From Rhodospirillales bacterium (GTDB lineage Bacteria; Pseudomonadota; Alphaproteobacteria; Acetobacterales; Acetobacteraceae), in NCBI GenBank assembly GCA_903644035.1, contig CAHJXG010000025.1, positions 1 to 5,914 of the forward strand: a stretch of DNA of 5,914 nt, given 5' to 3'. The translations under genes were made by a program, and so were the position numbers. Under the pieces are notes generated by a model. That model saw only the letters and a list, made by a program, of their open reading frames with translations, had not been told where the DNA came from and did no database searches. Positions 5,902 to 5,914 of the stretch are shown here, piece by piece (positions within the stretch are counted from its first letter, which is position 1; each line of letters starts with the position of its first letter).

Positions 5902-5914
5902 GCGTGCCTCCGGC
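5898..5914 (+). CDS. Possible start of the next transporter gene (only 3-6 codons visible)
   Basis: After the livM stop (TGA 5899-5901) an open frame begins either with TTG 5898, overlapping the stop, or with GTG 5904, and runs off the window. In this operon type the next gene is usually the LivG ATP-binding subunit, but too little sequence is visible to confirm any product. No strong Shine-Dalgarno is seen. Confidence 0.25.

Noticed and set aside
1..5914. CRISPR array, tRNA, rRNA, insertion sequence or other mobile element
   Set aside because: No repeat-spacer pattern, cloverleaf, transposase or terminal inverted repeats were seen. The only repeats are the two short 30-bp-period duplications described.

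Overview
This is a GC-rich (about 70%), densely packed window with every recognisable gene on the + strand. It reads as a catabolic stretch of a high-GC alphaproteobacterium. An Acetobacteraceae/Roseomonas-like or Azospirillum-like host is my guess, based on the GC content, the frequent GTG starts and the style of the Tat-type signal peptide on the binding protein. No rRNA or other phylogenetic marker is present, so the taxon is inference only.

Layout: (1) 2-241, the 3' end of benD, the dihydroxycyclohexadiene-carboxylate dehydrogenase that turns the benzoate cis-diol into catechol. (2) 242-306, a short gap with a 16-bp direct repeat of the benD 3' end and an interleaved perfect inverted repeat. 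(3) 307-2724, the complete catechol ortho-cleavage set catA-catB-catC with very short gaps (20 and 10 bp) and clear Shine-Dalgarno sequences. (4) 2725-2833, a 109-bp gap. (5) 2834-5901, three components of a branched-chain-amino-acid-type (HAAT/Liv family) ABC importer: a Tat-type periplasmic binding protein, a LivH-like permease and a LivM-like permease. The window ends 13 bases after the LivM stop, at what may be the start of the next gene.

Together the genes describe a benzoate -> catechol -> cis,cis-muconate -> muconolactone -> 3-oxoadipate enol-lactone route, followed immediately by an importer. The simplest inference is that the transporter brings in benzoate or a related aromatic acid for this pathway, although its family is named for branched-chain amino acids. 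The catalytic or metal-binding residues of CatA and CatB can be read directly and are intact.

I see no sign of a novel system, mobile element, CRISPR array or RNA gene. The points most worth a second look are the repeat/hairpin at the benD-catA junction, the transporter's substrate, the two lone cysteines of the Tat-type binding protein, and a 30-bp tandem duplication at the LivM C-terminus.
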